DNA from: Halodesulfovibrio spirochaetisodalis
GTDB taxonomy: Bacteria; Desulfobacterota; Desulfovibrionia; Desulfovibrionales; Desulfovibrionaceae
Direction of reading: 5' to 3'
Length of the DNA: 64,000 nt
Assembly (NCBI RefSeq): GCF_001672295.1
Contig: NZ_JXMS01000015.1
Coordinates: forward strand, 1 to 64,000
Shown here: one piece after another, positions 7,987 through 17,666 of the stretch
How the letters are laid out: each line of letters starts with the position of its first letter
Position numbering within the stretch: the stretch's first letter is position 1
The notes under the pieces: model-generated
What the model was told of the DNA's origin: nothing
Database searches by the model: none
Seen by the model: the letters and a program-made list of their open reading frames with translations, nothing else
Made by a program: the position numbers and the translations under genes

Positions 7987-10389
7987 ATGAAACAACGACG
8001 ACTCTCTTTTTATGCGATTTTACTGGGAATCCTATGGGCAGCTTTGGTCGTGCTGCCCTCATCCGTGTATGCACAAAAAGCCCCGCGGCATGTGTTGTTA
8101 TTAAACTCGTATCATCAACGGATGACATGGGTGCAAAATATCACCCGAGCTGTAGAGGATGTGCTGGAGCCTGAAAAAAACGACTTGATACTCCACATTG
8201 AAAACATGGACACCAAGATGGTGTTCTCCAAAACATATTTTGCCACGTTCAAAAAACTGCTTAAGGAACGATACAAAGGCATCCCTTTCAGCATCATCAT
8301 TTCTTCCGACAACTACGCCTTTGACTTCCTCCGTAACAATCGCGATGAACTATGGCCCAATGTTCCTGTTGTATTCTGTGGAGTAACAAACCTTCCACCA
8401 GACCTACAAAAAACAACGCCACTTATCACAGGCGTTGAAGAAGCCCCCTCGCCTCGCCCGACAGTGGAACAAATGCTCCGCAACCATCCTGATATTAAAA
8501 AAATTCTTGTAGTTAATGACCACTCCATAACAGGCAACAGTTGGCGCCCGTACCTTATGAAAAGGCTAGAAGGTCTCGAAGACAGAATAACATTTGAGCA
8601 CAATATTAAAGAGCCCATCAGTGCACTGCGCAAGAAACTTCTTGCACTGAAAAGCGACACTGCTGTCCTGCTTGGAGTCTATTTCCGAGACAGCAACGGA
8701 CGCTTCTTTCCGTCAAAAACAGTAGGGGAAATGCTTACAGCAGATACGCCAGTTCCTGTTTACTGTCTGTTAGGATTCAACTTACGCAAAGGTGTCGTCG
8801 GAGGCGATGTCATCAGCGGCTATTTTCAGGGAGAATCGGCTGCAAAAATGGCAAAGCGTGTCTTAAACGGTACGGATATTAACAGCATCCCTATTCTCCA
8901 TACCGGTGCAAACAGGTTTATGTTCCGCTATCCTGAACTGGTGCGCTGGAACATTCCGGAAACGTCTCTGCCAGAAGGCAGCATTATCCTTGATCGACCT
9001 GTTTCATTTTTCGAAATGTACCGTGAATATATTATTCTGGTGGAGATCATCATTGCAGTGCTGTTCATCATTGTTCTTCTCCAGATGATCCACATTGCCC
9101 GCAGAAGAGTTGTTGAAAAACAATTACGCAAAAGCCGCATGCAGTTTTCTATCCTCCTGAAAAATATGCCGGGGATGGCCTACAGAAGCGTATTCGGCTC
9201 TAGCTGGCTTATGCGTTTTGTCAGCGACGGCAGCAAAGAGCTTGTTGAATATCCCCCAGAAAAATTGTTGGAAGATGGCGGTGTTTCGTTTGCCTCCCTC
9301 ATTGTGGAGGATGATCGGGACAATGCTAAAACTGCCATTCATGAACAACTAGAACACAGCAACAGCTTTACTGTTGAGTACCGTCTACAATCTTCATCCG
9401 GCAAAATGCGACATGTGCTGGAGCGTGGGAGATATGTGGAGGATACAGAAGAAGATGGTGACGAGGCAGTGCTGGAAGGATTTATCACCGATGTTACGGA
9501 TCTGAAAAAAACACAGGCCGAACTAGCCAAGCTGAATCAGGAACTGGAAGAGCGCGTGCACCAACGTACGGCAGAATTAGAAGCCTCAGTAACAAATTTA
9601 CAAAGTGCACAGCAACAACTGGTTGAAGCAGAAAAACTAGCATCACTGGGTGGTCTTGTTGCCGGAGTTGCTCATGAAATCAACACTCCGCTTGGCATTG
9701 GTCTTACAAGTACAACATACCTGCAAGAGCGCCTCACAAAACTTGAAGAAGAATATAAAGCAGGAAGCTTCAAACGTTCAACACTTGAACAATTTATGCA
9801 AATTGCCACAGAAGGGCTAACTGCCACAGTCACAAACCTGCGGCGGGCTGCCAGCCTGGTGCAAAGCTTCAAGCAGGTTGCTGTGGATCAAACTTCTGAA
9901 GTACTCCGAGAGGTTAACTTATATGAATACCTTGGCGAAGTTCTCACAAGTTTACGTCCACGCTGGAAGCGTACATCGCATACTGTTGAGCTGCATGCGA
10001 AAGGAGATGCCGAAAAAATCGTTGTTAAAACCTATCCCGGTGTCATTATGCAAATCATATCCAACCTGATAAGCAACTCGTTTGTGCACGGCTTTGAAGA
10101 AATGGAAAACGGCATTGTAGAAATTGTCCTGAGCCGCACAAATGGTAACATTAGCATCGATTACAAAGACAATGGAAAAGGTATGACCAAGGAACAGATT
10201 CATCGCATTTTTGAACCGTTCTTTACCACAAAGATGGGTACCGGCGGCTCCGGCCTCGGTATGCATATTGTGTGGAATCTTGTGACACGCAGACTGGGCG
10301 GTACCATTACATGCCACAGCACACTCGGCCACGGTGCTCAATTTATCATTACCTTTCCTGCCGCACCACCCTCTGAAGCAAAGAGCTAA
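7987..10389 (+). CDS. Sensor histidine kinase with ABC-substrate-binding-like periplasmic domain
   Basis: An 800-residue kinase. Signal peptide/first membrane helix at residues 8-30, a periplasmic region of about 300 residues resembling the ABC_sub_bind family (HVLLLNSYHQRMTWVQNITR...), a second membrane helix near 347-367 (YIILVEIIIAVLFIIVLLQM), a PAS domain (about 385-505), a coiled coil (AELAKLNQELEERVHQRTAE), the H box GLVAGVAHEINTPLG and an HATPase domain with N box NLISNSFVHG, G1 DNGKGM and G2 GTGGSGLGMH. It is the type of kinase that senses a small ligand directly. The next gene, 21 bp downstream, is a receiver-kinase hybrid, so the two probably form a phosphorelay. Confidence 0.88.
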   Translation: MKQRRLSFYAILLGILWAALVVLPSSVYAQKAPRHVLLLNSYHQRMTWVQNITRAVEDVLEPEKNDLILHIENMDTKMVFSKTYFATFKKLLKERYKGIPFSIIISSDNYAFDFLRNNRDELWPNVPVVFCGVTNLPPDLQKTTPLITGVEEAPSPRPTVEQMLRNHPDIKKILVVNDHSITGNSWRPYLMKRLEGLEDRITFEHNIKEPISALRKKLLALKSDTAVLLGVYFRDSNGRFFPSKTVGEMLTADTPVPVYCLLGFNLRKGVVGGDVISGYFQGESAAKMAKRVLNGTDINSIPILHTGANRFMFRYPELVRWNIPETSLPEGSIILDRPVSFFEMYREYIILVEIIIAVLFIIVLLQMIHIARRRVVEKQLRKSRMQFSILLKNMPGMAYRSVFGSSWLMRFVSDGSKELVEYPPEKLLEDGGVSFASLIVEDDRDNAKTAIHEQLEHSNSFTVEYRLQSSSGKMRHVLERGRYVEDTEEDGDEAVLEGFITDVTDLKKTQAELAKLNQELEERVHQRTAELEASVTNLQSAQQQLVEAEKLASLGGLVAGVAHEINTPLGIGLTSTTYLQERLTKLEEEYKAGSFKRSTLEQFMQIATEGLTATVTNLRRAASLVQSFKQVAVDQTSEVLREVNLYEYLGEVLTSLRPRWKRTSHTVELHAKGDAEKIVVKTYPGVIMQIISNLISNSFVHGFEEMENGIVEIVLSRTNGNISIDYKDNGKGMTKEQIHRIFEPFFTTKMGTGGSGLGMHIVWNLVTRRLGGTITCHSTLGHGAQFIITFPAAPPSEAKS

Positions 10390-10410
10390 GCCTAAAAGGA
10401 GATAAATCCT

Positions 10411-11595
10411 GTGACAAGTACCGACGAACTGCTGTTTGCTGATGAAAAAGAATTTGAAACCGTTGCCCATGAGCCTAAGCCTTGGAAGATACTTATTGTT
10501 GATGATGAGGAAGAGGTTCACACTGTCACGCGTCTGGTGCTTAGCGACTTCACATTCGAAGGGCGCGGACTGGAAATGCTCAGTGCGTATAGCGGAAAAG
10601 AGGCTATGGAGCTGCTGAAAGAAGTAGACGATATTGCCGTTGTGCTTCTCGACGTCGTTATGGAAGAGAACCACACTGGTCTTGATGTAGCAAAGCGTAT
10701 TCGCGAAGAATTAAACAACCCCTTTACCCGTATCATTCTACGCACAGGACAACCGGGACAAGCACCTGAAAACAAGGTTATTTCTGAACTTGATATTAAT
10801 GACTACAAGCAAAAAACAGAACTGACAGCGCAAAAGTTATACGTCACCATAACCACAGCATTGCGTTCGTATCGAGATTTAAAAACAATAGAAACAAATC
10901 GTAACAGCCTATTGCAACTTGCCATGTCTGTTGCCCACCAGATTCGTAACAGAACCATGAGTATCGCAGGATTTGCCAATATCGCCGTCAGAGAACTTTC
11001 TGCCGGAGAAGATGCCACGTCGCACCTAAGTACCATCAGAACCGAAGCCTCCCGTCTGGAAGCGCTTGTAGCGTCCGTATCTGACTATGCTTCACTCACA
11101 CGTGGCATCAAAGAGCATATCCTGCTGAAAAATCTTATTAATGAAGCATATACTGCAGCAGAAAAACAACTTGCTGCTAAAAACATTGCGTTAGCCGACG
11201 TTGCGACCATGACCGTAACTGTTGACGACTTTATGATTGAAACAGACAAAGGACTCTTTGTCCGTATGCTTGAGGAGCTCATACTCAATGCAGTGGTATT
11301 CAAAAAAGAACATTGCCACATAACTATTGCCGCTTCACCTCTTAATGAAGGATGCATCCTTACTGTCGCAGATAACGGCGTCGGCATCTCGTCAGAGATT
11401 ATCAGCTTTATTTTCGACCCGTTCTTCTCTTCTCTCCCCGACGGCGTGGGCATGGGACTTTGCACCGTCAAAAAAATTGTGGACGAACACGGCTGGGAAA
11501 TATCTGTTGTCAGCTCTGAAGAGCACGGAAGCACATTTGAAATTGTCATACCTGTTTGCTCCAGCAGTGAACCAAGCACTGAAGAAAGCACTTAG
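10411..11595 (+). CDS. Receiver-histidine kinase hybrid without DNA-binding domain
   Basis: A 394-residue protein with an N-terminal receiver domain (ILIVDDEEEVH, phosphoacceptor in VVLLDVVMEE, Lys near NDYKQKTEL), then a kinase core: phosphoacceptor helix LAMSVAHQIRNRTMSIAGF, N box EELILNAVVF, G1 VADNGVGIS and G2 DGVGMGLCTVKKI. GTG start with AAAAGGAG upstream. It follows the sensor kinase by 21 bp. The receiver-then-kinase order is typical of intermediate relay proteins; no output regulator is adjacent. Confidence 0.86.
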   Translation: MTSTDELLFADEKEFETVAHEPKPWKILIVDDEEEVHTVTRLVLSDFTFEGRGLEMLSAYSGKEAMELLKEVDDIAVVLLDVVMEENHTGLDVAKRIREELNNPFTRIILRTGQPGQAPENKVISELDINDYKQKTELTAQKLYVTITTALRSYRDLKTIETNRNSLLQLAMSVAHQIRNRTMSIAGFANIAVRELSAGEDATSHLSTIRTEASRLEALVASVSDYASLTRGIKEHILLKNLINEAYTAAEKQLAAKNIALADVATMTVTVDDFMIETDKGLFVRMLEELILNAVVFKKEHCHITIAASPLNEGCILTVADNGVGISSEIISFIFDPFFSSLPDGVGMGLCTVKKIVDEHGWEISVVSSEEHGSTFEIVIPVCSSSEPSTEEST

Positions 11596-11780
11596 CAACC
11601 GTCCTGACCGATAGTTGAAACGCACCTCATGAACGTAGCTGCAAACAGCATTCAATATGTCACTGAATAGGGGTCGTCCCCCACAGCACACTTAGTTTAT
11701 GTAAACAAATGTGTAGTTGACTTTTAGGGCAGCTATATACATTCTTCAGCATGCTCTACTTTCTATCTAAAAGACTACAT

Positions 11781-12104
11781 ATGAAACGTGTTATTTCTTT
11801 TTTCATTCCATTTACTCTTGTATTTATACTAGCTGGATGCACTCCAACAATTGATGGCACTTCAGAGGAAGCTTTCACTGCTTCATACCAAAAAGTAATG
11901 GATGATGTTCCGGAGAAAGATAAATTACGAGTTAAAGCTGCTTTTGCTGTTTTCAAAGTAAAAAAGACACTTGAAGCAACGCTGGAAGGTACACTTTCAG
12001 CATCCGGCATCCAAAAGAAAGTCTACGCAGCGATGGATGGCAAAACCGCAAACGATATTCTCGTATTAACCGGTCAGGATAAGATTACCGAAGAAAAAGA
12101 ATAA
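11781..12104 (+). CDS. Small lipoprotein, DUF6694-like
   Basis: A 107-residue lipoprotein: MKRVISFFIPFTLVFILAGC has a classic lipobox (LAGC) with the lipidated Cys at residue 20. The mature part is short, charged and helical (AFTASYQKVMDDVPEKDKL...KTANDILVLTGQDKI). The pattern resembles the DUF6694 lipoproteins of unknown function. I chose the ATG that gives a correct signal peptide; an upstream ATG would add ten residues ahead of it. A terminator follows at 12162-12207. Confidence 0.75.
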   Translation: MKRVISFFIPFTLVFILAGCTPTIDGTSEEAFTASYQKVMDDVPEKDKLRVKAAFAVFKVKKTLEATLEGTLSASGIQKKVYAAMDGKTANDILVLTGQDKITEEKE

Positions 12105-12161
12105 AGCCCGTATTGCATAATGCATCACAGGCTCTTCAAACGATAAATACAAGTAATTATT

Positions 12162-12207
12162 AAAAGGAACTACGTTATTTATGACCAATACATAGTTCCT
12201 TTTTTTA
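12162..12207 (+). terminator. Terminator of the lipoprotein gene
   Basis: AAAAGGAACTA (12162-12172) pairs perfectly with TAGTTCCTTTT (12193-12203) and is followed by a T run; the loop is about 20 bases. Confidence 0.7.
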
Positions 12208-12246
12208 CTCATACTGAGTACTTACAGTTCATGGTACTTACGTAGG

Positions 12247-12762
12247 TTATTCATCCTTCCTGATAATGGTCGTAATAATTTCACCTACACGAAATCTCCA
12301 CTTACGCATGATGCTTTTGTTCACAACAACCTCAGAATTCATGCGCCACAACCAGTCCTCAACCTGTACAGCCAGCGTTCTTCCTTTAAACGGCACCACA
12401 AGCGTGTAATCCATTCGCAACGCATTGCCATACCAGACCAATTCTGCAACGCCCTGAACATCGGCTGCCGTTCCTTCAAACTGCTTGTCACCGGTACCTA
12501 CGAATTCCCAGAAGCGCTGCATTTTCTCCCCGTTATCAAAGACAAAATTTTCTGTCAGATGCCCCTGCATCCCGTTTGTGTTTTGTTGCCAGGAGCCATG
12601 CATCACAGCAGTAAATGACCGGAGAACTCTTCCGTTTCTTCCAAGCATGACCCCATGTGCTGCCAATTCTCCTGCAAAAAATTCTTCAAGTGCAAAGGGT
12701 TCTCCGCCAGCAGCATTGCTTTGAGCTGTAATGTTTGATCTGCCATCAAAAAAAGTACTCAT
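12247..12762 (-). CDS. DUF3833 family protein
   Basis: A 171-residue cytoplasmic-looking protein with no membrane segment. Recognisable as DUF3833 from the FFAGELAAHGVMLGRNGRVLRSF and QHLTEN-FVFDNGEKMQRFWEF type segments and the C-terminal RMNSEVVVNKSIMRKWRFRVGEI. These proteins of unknown function recur in clusters with SDR, COG2907, DUF1365 and CFA synthase genes, as here. Its ATG overlaps the stop of the SDR gene as TGATG, so the two are translationally coupled. Confidence 0.8.
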   Translation of the reverse strand: MSTFFDGRSNITAQSNAAGGEPFALEEFFAGELAAHGVMLGRNGRVLRSFTAVMHGSWQQNTNGMQGHLTENFVFDNGEKMQRFWEFVGTGDKQFEGTAADVQGVAELVWYGNALRMDYTLVVPFKGRTLAVQVEDWLWRMNSEVVVNKSIMRKWRFRVGEIITTIIRKDE

Positions 12763-13535
12763 CACCCTCTCCTGTTTTTACTGCCGGTGATAGTGCGAAC
12801 CAGATAATGGTACGCAGGGTACGGTAACACTCTCAGCAGCTTGCATGCCCATGAAAACGCAAATGGAAAATGAATTTCTGCCTTTTGTTTTGCAAGGCCG
12901 TTCCAGATATATTCAGCTGCACGTTCGGTGCTTATACGCATGGGCATAGGATACGGGTTCAAATCAGTAAGGGGGGTTTTAATAAAACCGGGATTGATTG
13001 CGGTAACTGAAATTCCATAGGTCTCAACATCAAATTGCAGGCTTTGCAAAAAGTTATTCAGTCCCGCTTTGGTGGCTCCATAAGCTGCTGCCAATGGCAG
13101 TCCTCTGTAGGATGAGAGCGAGCCAACTCCGGCAAGGTGCCCGCTTCCTCGCTCCATCATATCAGGGAGCGGTGCAAGCAGCGTTGCAACAGCACCATGC
13201 AGGTTAATTTCGAAAAGCTGCCTGCACTTTTCAAACGTTATTTCGCTGGCAGGCATATTAATATGTGTTCCAGCATTAGCCACAACTAAATCGGGCACCC
13301 CCATGGCTTCTTTCACATGAGTATATGCGAGCATCAGTTCCTGCTCGTCAGTAACATCTGCAGGAACACACAATACCTGTCCTGAGTTTCCGAATGGTTG
13401 GGCAACTTTTACTAACGCTTCGTTATTGCGAGAGGTTATGGCGACCTGCTTGCCTCCTGCAACAAACCGCTTCACCAGCGCTTCACCTATGCCGCGGGAG
13501 GCTCCTGTAAGCCAGATTGTTTGTACGTGCTGCAC
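12762..13535 (-). CDS. Short-chain dehydrogenase/reductase
   Basis: A classical SDR of 257 residues: nucleotide-binding TGASRGIGEALVKRF at the N terminus, the NAG motif in LVVANAGTH, catalytic Ser region VGSLSSYRG and catalytic Tyr-Lys in YGATKAGLNNFLQSL. The GTG at 13535, seven bases after GGGGA, gives a protein starting right before the Rossmann strand; an upstream TTG at 13568 adds eleven residues and has no ribosome site. Its place next to FAD oxidase and CFA synthase genes suggests a role in lipid modification, but the substrate is unknown. Confidence 0.86.
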   Translation of the reverse strand: MQHVQTIWLTGASRGIGEALVKRFVAGGKQVAITSRNNEALVKVAQPFGNSGQVLCVPADVTDEQELMLAYTHVKEAMGVPDLVVANAGTHINMPASEITFEKCRQLFEINLHGAVATLLAPLPDMMERGSGHLAGVGSLSSYRGLPLAAAYGATKAGLNNFLQSLQFDVETYGISVTAINPGFIKTPLTDLNPYPMPMRISTERAAEYIWNGLAKQKAEIHFPFAFSWACKLLRVLPYPAYHYLVRTITGSKNRRG

Positions 13536-13618
13536 GAGAAATCCCCGTAAGTTAAAGAAAGGATTCAAGCCGCAACGTTAGCATATTTTTTCCCCTGAAA
13601 AAAGGATATAGCTTTTGT

Positions 13619-14119
13619 ATGTCCTCCTCTCACTCCACCAAACCAAGCTGGCCTGTCCGATTCTGGCGTCGAAGAGTTCGCGCCCCGATACTTCGTGAGC
13701 TCTCAATAGGGACAACAATGCCTAAGGTAACGATGGCTTGCATCCTTGGGCTGATCTCTGCTTCCTGGCCGCAAATCGGGACAAATCCTATTATGGCTAT
13801 TTTGCTCTCGTGGATAACCCGATGCAATAAAGCCATTGTTTCAGGAGTAAGTATTGTATTCAGCCCTCTTCAATATCTTTTGATGATCCCTTTTCTTCGT
13901 CTAGGCGAAACCTTGCTCGGCGTTCCGCATTTTGAAACCTCCGTTCCGGAAATCCTGACTATTGTTTTCACCGACCCTATCGGTTCTTTTGCTATCCTTG
14001 GAATCCCTCTGCTGCATGCAATTCTGGGCTGGATGTTTGCATGGCTTTTTGTCGCTCCTGCCTGCTATTATCCCGTCACAGTTCTCCTTCAAAAAATGCG
14101 ACAAAAAAACAGACAATAA
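13619..14119 (+). CDS. DUF2062-like integral membrane protein
   Basis: A 166-residue membrane protein with about three hydrophobic segments: around MACILGLISASWPQIG, the stretch SIVFSPLQYLLMIPFLRLGETLLG, and LLHAILGWMFAWLFVAPACYYPV near the C terminus. The proline/glycine-rich turn IPFLRLGETLLG resembles DUF2062 proteins. It is divergent from the SDR gene and heads the unit that continues into the FAD oxidase and fusion CFA genes. Function unknown. Confidence 0.65.
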   Translation: MSSSHSTKPSWPVRFWRRRVRAPILRELSIGTTMPKVTMACILGLISASWPQIGTNPIMAILLSWITRCNKAIVSGVSIVFSPLQYLLMIPFLRLGETLLGVPHFETSVPEILTIVFTDPIGSFAILGIPLLHAILGWMFAWLFVAPACYYPVTVLLQKMRQKNRQ

Positions 14120-14191
14120 CCTTTACGGCTACTCGCTGATAACTTCCCGCCAATACTTTCCATAGCTTATTTGCTGTTGTATAACGTTGCC

Positions 14192-15493
14192 ATGTCACAA
14201 GAAAAAATAGCGTACACAGCGGGAGGACTGAAGGTTGCTGTCATAGGCGGAGGCATCTCCGGTCTTGTTGCAGCTCACCTGCTTTCACGCCGTAATCGTG
14301 TGACCATTTTCGAAAAAGAAGCACACCTTGGGGGACACACCTATACAGCCAGAGTTCCAGCCCACTCCCCCTCTGGAGAAGAAAAAACGCTTCCTGTTGA
14401 TATGGGATTCATTGTTTTCAACATCCCCAATTATCCTGTTTTCAATGCCTTTATTAACGCACTGGGCGTAAAGCGCGCCAAGTCGAACATGTCGTTTGCC
14501 TTCTATAATCCTGAGACTGATTTTATGTACGCAGGCACAGGGCTACGAGGGCTTTTTGCTCATAAAAAGAACATCATCTCGCTTGATTTCTGGAAGATGC
14601 TGTACGGTATTCGCAAATTCGGCGTTGAAGCAAAGCAGGCATTGCTTGCCGGAAAGCTCTCGGGAAAAACGCTTGGTGAATATCTCCGCACTCAAAAATA
14701 CGGCAATTATTTTACCCAGAACTATCTGCTCCCTATGGCAGAGGCCATCTGGTCAACACCGGAGGGGGACATAAGATCATTCCCCGCTGAAACACTGGTG
14801 CACTTTTTTGATAACCATCTATTGCTTGAATATACAATGCGCCCGCAATGGTATTACATTGAGGGCGGTAGTGATACGTATGTCCGGGCATTTCGCAAAC
14901 AATTTTCAGGAGATATTCACACAGGCACAGCGGTGACCTCAGTTACACGCCACGCAAGCCATGTACATGTAATGACCGACAAAGGAAGCGGAGAGTTTGA
15001 TACAGTTGTTCTGGCAACACACGCCAATGTTTCGTTACGTATTTTGACCAATCCTACAGAACAAGAGCACACGTTGCTCTCCCCGTGGATGTATGCAGAC
15101 AACCGCGTGGTTCTTCATACTGACGACTCATTTCTTCCTCCCAAAGCTGCCGGACGGGCTTCATGGAATGTAATCCGTGATCCACTACAAAAAAAGCAAG
15201 GTAGTGTCGGAGTAAGTTACTATATGAACCGTCTGCAAAATATTGCTGCCGACAAAGCATACGTTGTTACGCTTAATCCAGTACGGGAACCGAAACTCAA
15301 CACGCTGCTTGAGGATAAGCACTTTGCCCACCCCCAGTACTCCCTTGATGCTATTGCCTCACAGAACGATCTACCAAAGTTGAACGGCATAAACAGGACA
15401 TTTTTTTGCGGCGCATACCACGGATACGGATTTCATGAAGACGGCGCAGCATCGGGTGCAAGAGTTGCACGGCATTTTGGAGAATCGCTATGA
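14192..15493 (+). CDS. FAD-dependent amine-oxidase-like protein (COG2907)
   Basis: A 433-residue flavoprotein with the Rossmann dinucleotide motif AVIGGGISGLVAAHLL close to the start, the FAD-contact segment FEKEAHLGGHTYT and the C-terminal motif FFCGAYHGYGFHEDG that closes the flavin site. It matches the COG2907 group of NAD/FAD-binding proteins found beside cyclopropane synthase genes. In Rhodobacter a relative in this setting has been linked to desaturation of methylated fatty acyl chains (UfaD); the same reaction here is inference. The gene overlaps the next one as ATGA, showing translational coupling to the DUF1365-CFA fusion. Confidence 0.86.
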   Translation: MSQEKIAYTAGGLKVAVIGGGISGLVAAHLLSRRNRVTIFEKEAHLGGHTYTARVPAHSPSGEEKTLPVDMGFIVFNIPNYPVFNAFINALGVKRAKSNMSFAFYNPETDFMYAGTGLRGLFAHKKNIISLDFWKMLYGIRKFGVEAKQALLAGKLSGKTLGEYLRTQKYGNYFTQNYLLPMAEAIWSTPEGDIRSFPAETLVHFFDNHLLLEYTMRPQWYYIEGGSDTYVRAFRKQFSGDIHTGTAVTSVTRHASHVHVMTDKGSGEFDTVVLATHANVSLRILTNPTEQEHTLLSPWMYADNRVVLHTDDSFLPPKAAGRASWNVIRDPLQKKQGSVGVSYYMNRLQNIAADKAYVVTLNPVREPKLNTLLEDKHFAHPQYSLDAIASQNDLPKLNGINRTFFCGAYHGYGFHEDGAASGARVARHFGESL

Positions 15494-17556
15494 ACAGCCG
15501 GTTACTCACATGCCGTGTTCAGCACCAGCGGTTCACACCTAAAGAACATAGCTTTTCATACCCGCTCTACACCTGTTTATTTGATATAGACGAGCTGCCG
15601 CTACTGAACACACAGTTACGACTCTTCGGACACAACAAAAAGCGCCTGCTTTCACTTCACGATGCCGATTACCTTGAACGCGGCTCCGAAACCATTCGCA
15701 CAAAGCTTACACATCTTTTTTCTGCAAAAAACGTTGAGCTAAGAGCTACTGACACTGTCTTTCTTGTAACCTCTGCCCGCTTTTTGAATTATGCCTTCAA
15801 CCCCGTATGCTTCTACTGGATTTTTCGTGATGAGGCGCTTCACGGTTGCGCTGCTGAAGTGAACAACACCTTTGGTGAGAAACACATCTACATACTTCCC
15901 GGTTCAGGTAGTATGGCAAAAAAAGCGGAGCTATCTCAGGAAAATGATACCTCCCATCCCACTGCCTCAACCGATGTGTTCCCCGCACAGTACAGCAGCC
16001 CGAAGCAATTTCACGTCTCTCCGTTTATGGACATGCAGGGCAGCTATGCATTCTCATTTGAGGACATACGCCAAACTCTCGATGTTACCGTCACGCTTTA
16101 CCACGACACCACAAAAGCTTTCGAAGCAACGCTCATCGAAGAGGAACGGTTTCCTCTGGCAGATGCGACATTGTTGAAGACAGTTGTAACCAAGCCCTTC
16201 ACCACACACCTCACAATGCCGCGTATTCTGTGGCAAGCCGGTAAAATTCATCTGGGCAAAGGCATCCGCTATCATCCTAAACCGGAACCGGACAACGATA
16301 TGACAATTCGCCACAAGACTACCATATCCCGAAAAGACAAACTCGCCTTCGCTATCATCAAGCGCGTGCTAAACAAAGTCCGGTACGGACAACTCACCCT
16401 CATACTACCGGACGACACGTCGGTGCATTTTACAGGCACACTCCCCGGCCCCACCGCGAGTATTTCAGTACATTCGTATGCACTTTTTCGAAACATACTT
16501 TTGCACGGAGATATTGGTTTAGGAGAAGGCTACACCCAGAAACTCTGGGAGTCTAAAGACGTGGTGAGTCTCATCCAATTTTTTTTAAAAAATAGGAAAA
16601 TATATGCGACTTCGAGTAATTTTTTACAAAATATATGGGCATATGGAACGGGTTTAGTACGTAAACAAGTGCATGCAACTGCCCCGCATAATGATCAGGC
16701 AGGTTCCAAAGCTAATATTGCAGCACACTACGATCTTTCAAACGACCTGTTCCGCTGCTTCCTTGATCCAACACTGACGTATTCCTGCGCACTGTTCCTT
16801 GAACCCGATAATGTGCATGAAAATCTTACCGAAGCACAACTCAGAAAAAACAGAGAACTCGCTGACAAAGCCGGAATCAGCGCGACAGATCATGTGCTTG
16901 AAGTCGGCTGCGGATGGGGTGGATTTGCAGAACAAACCGCAAAAGAACGTGGATGCAAAGTTACTGGAGTCACCTTATCGCAAGAGCAATATGACTACGC
17001 AACACAGCGCATACAGCAGGCAGGGCTAGAACACCTCGTCGACATACAATTGCTTGATTATCGGAACCTTACATCACAGTACGACAAAATAGTTTCCATT
17101 GAAATGCTGGAAGCAGTCGGGCATAAATTCCATGCAGAATATTTTCAGCAACTGGAAAAACTCCTCAATCCCAAGGGCAAAATTGCAATACAAACGATCA
17201 CCATTAAAGACTCTTTATATAACCGCTATTGCTGCAGAACCGACTGGCTACGTAAGCATATTTTCCCCGGGGGCGAGCTTCCTTCCTTAAGTCGTATTTG
17301 TACGGTTGTTTCCGGTAATACTGGCCTTGCGCTAGAAAGAGTCGACGCATATGGGCAACACTACGCCAATACGCTCAGCCAGTGGCGGGAAAAGTTCAAC
17401 AGTTCATGGTCTGATGTAGAACAGCTGGGATTTGACGAGGAATTCAAGCGGACATGGAATTACTATCTGGCCAGTTGTGAGGCGGGATTTCTGCAAGGCC
17501 ACATTGATGACTTGCATATCCTGCTAACGCACGCAGAACACACGCTGAAAATGTAA
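15490..17556 (+). CDS. DUF1365-cyclopropane fatty acyl synthase fusion
   Basis: A 688-residue protein joining two families that are usually separate genes. Residues 1 to about 260 are DUF1365 (TCRVQHQRFTPKEHSFSYPL, FNYAFNPVCFYWIFRD, FHVSPFMDMQGSY). Residues from about 280 on are a mycolic-acid/cyclopropane synthase: YDLSNDLFRCFLDPTLTYSC, SAM motif VLEVGCGWGGFAEQTA, IVSIEMLEAVGH and KHIFPGGELPS. The C-terminal half methylates or cyclopropanates unsaturated acyl chains of phospholipids. The start overlaps the stop of the upstream flavoprotein. A second, stand-alone CFA synthase lies at 52226-53386. Confidence 0.9.
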   Translation: MNSRLLTCRVQHQRFTPKEHSFSYPLYTCLFDIDELPLLNTQLRLFGHNKKRLLSLHDADYLERGSETIRTKLTHLFSAKNVELRATDTVFLVTSARFLNYAFNPVCFYWIFRDEALHGCAAEVNNTFGEKHIYILPGSGSMAKKAELSQENDTSHPTASTDVFPAQYSSPKQFHVSPFMDMQGSYAFSFEDIRQTLDVTVTLYHDTTKAFEATLIEEERFPLADATLLKTVVTKPFTTHLTMPRILWQAGKIHLGKGIRYHPKPEPDNDMTIRHKTTISRKDKLAFAIIKRVLNKVRYGQLTLILPDDTSVHFTGTLPGPTASISVHSYALFRNILLHGDIGLGEGYTQKLWESKDVVSLIQFFLKNRKIYATSSNFLQNIWAYGTGLVRKQVHATAPHNDQAGSKANIAAHYDLSNDLFRCFLDPTLTYSCALFLEPDNVHENLTEAQLRKNRELADKAGISATDHVLEVGCGWGGFAEQTAKERGCKVTGVTLSQEQYDYATQRIQQAGLEHLVDIQLLDYRNLTSQYDKIVSIEMLEAVGHKFHAEYFQQLEKLLNPKGKIAIQTITIKDSLYNRYCCRTDWLRKHIFPGGELPSLSRICTVVSGNTGLALERVDAYGQHYANTLSQWREKFNSSWSDVEQLGFDEEFKRTWNYYLASCEAGFLQGHIDDLHILLTHAEHTLKM

Positions 17557-17588
17557 TCACACTTCAATATGTCAAACATATTTATTGA

Positions 17589-17624
17589 AAAAGGACTTAC
17601 AAATACACTTGTAAGTCCTTTTCA
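17589..17624. terminator. Bidirectional terminator between CFA fusion and flavodoxin-ferredoxin
   Basis: Perfect 14-bp stem AAAAGGACTTACAA (17589-17602) with TTGTAAGTCCTTTT (17609-17622), with A and T runs on both sides, placed between two convergent genes. Confidence 0.85.
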
Positions 17625-17666
17625 TTCATAACATATTCCAGCATGATGGCCGGAACTTATGATTAT

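Noticed and set aside
9952-10674. A 240-codon minus-strand frame across the junction of the two kinases
   Set aside because: It spans two well-supported genes in the opposite direction and shows no family features.
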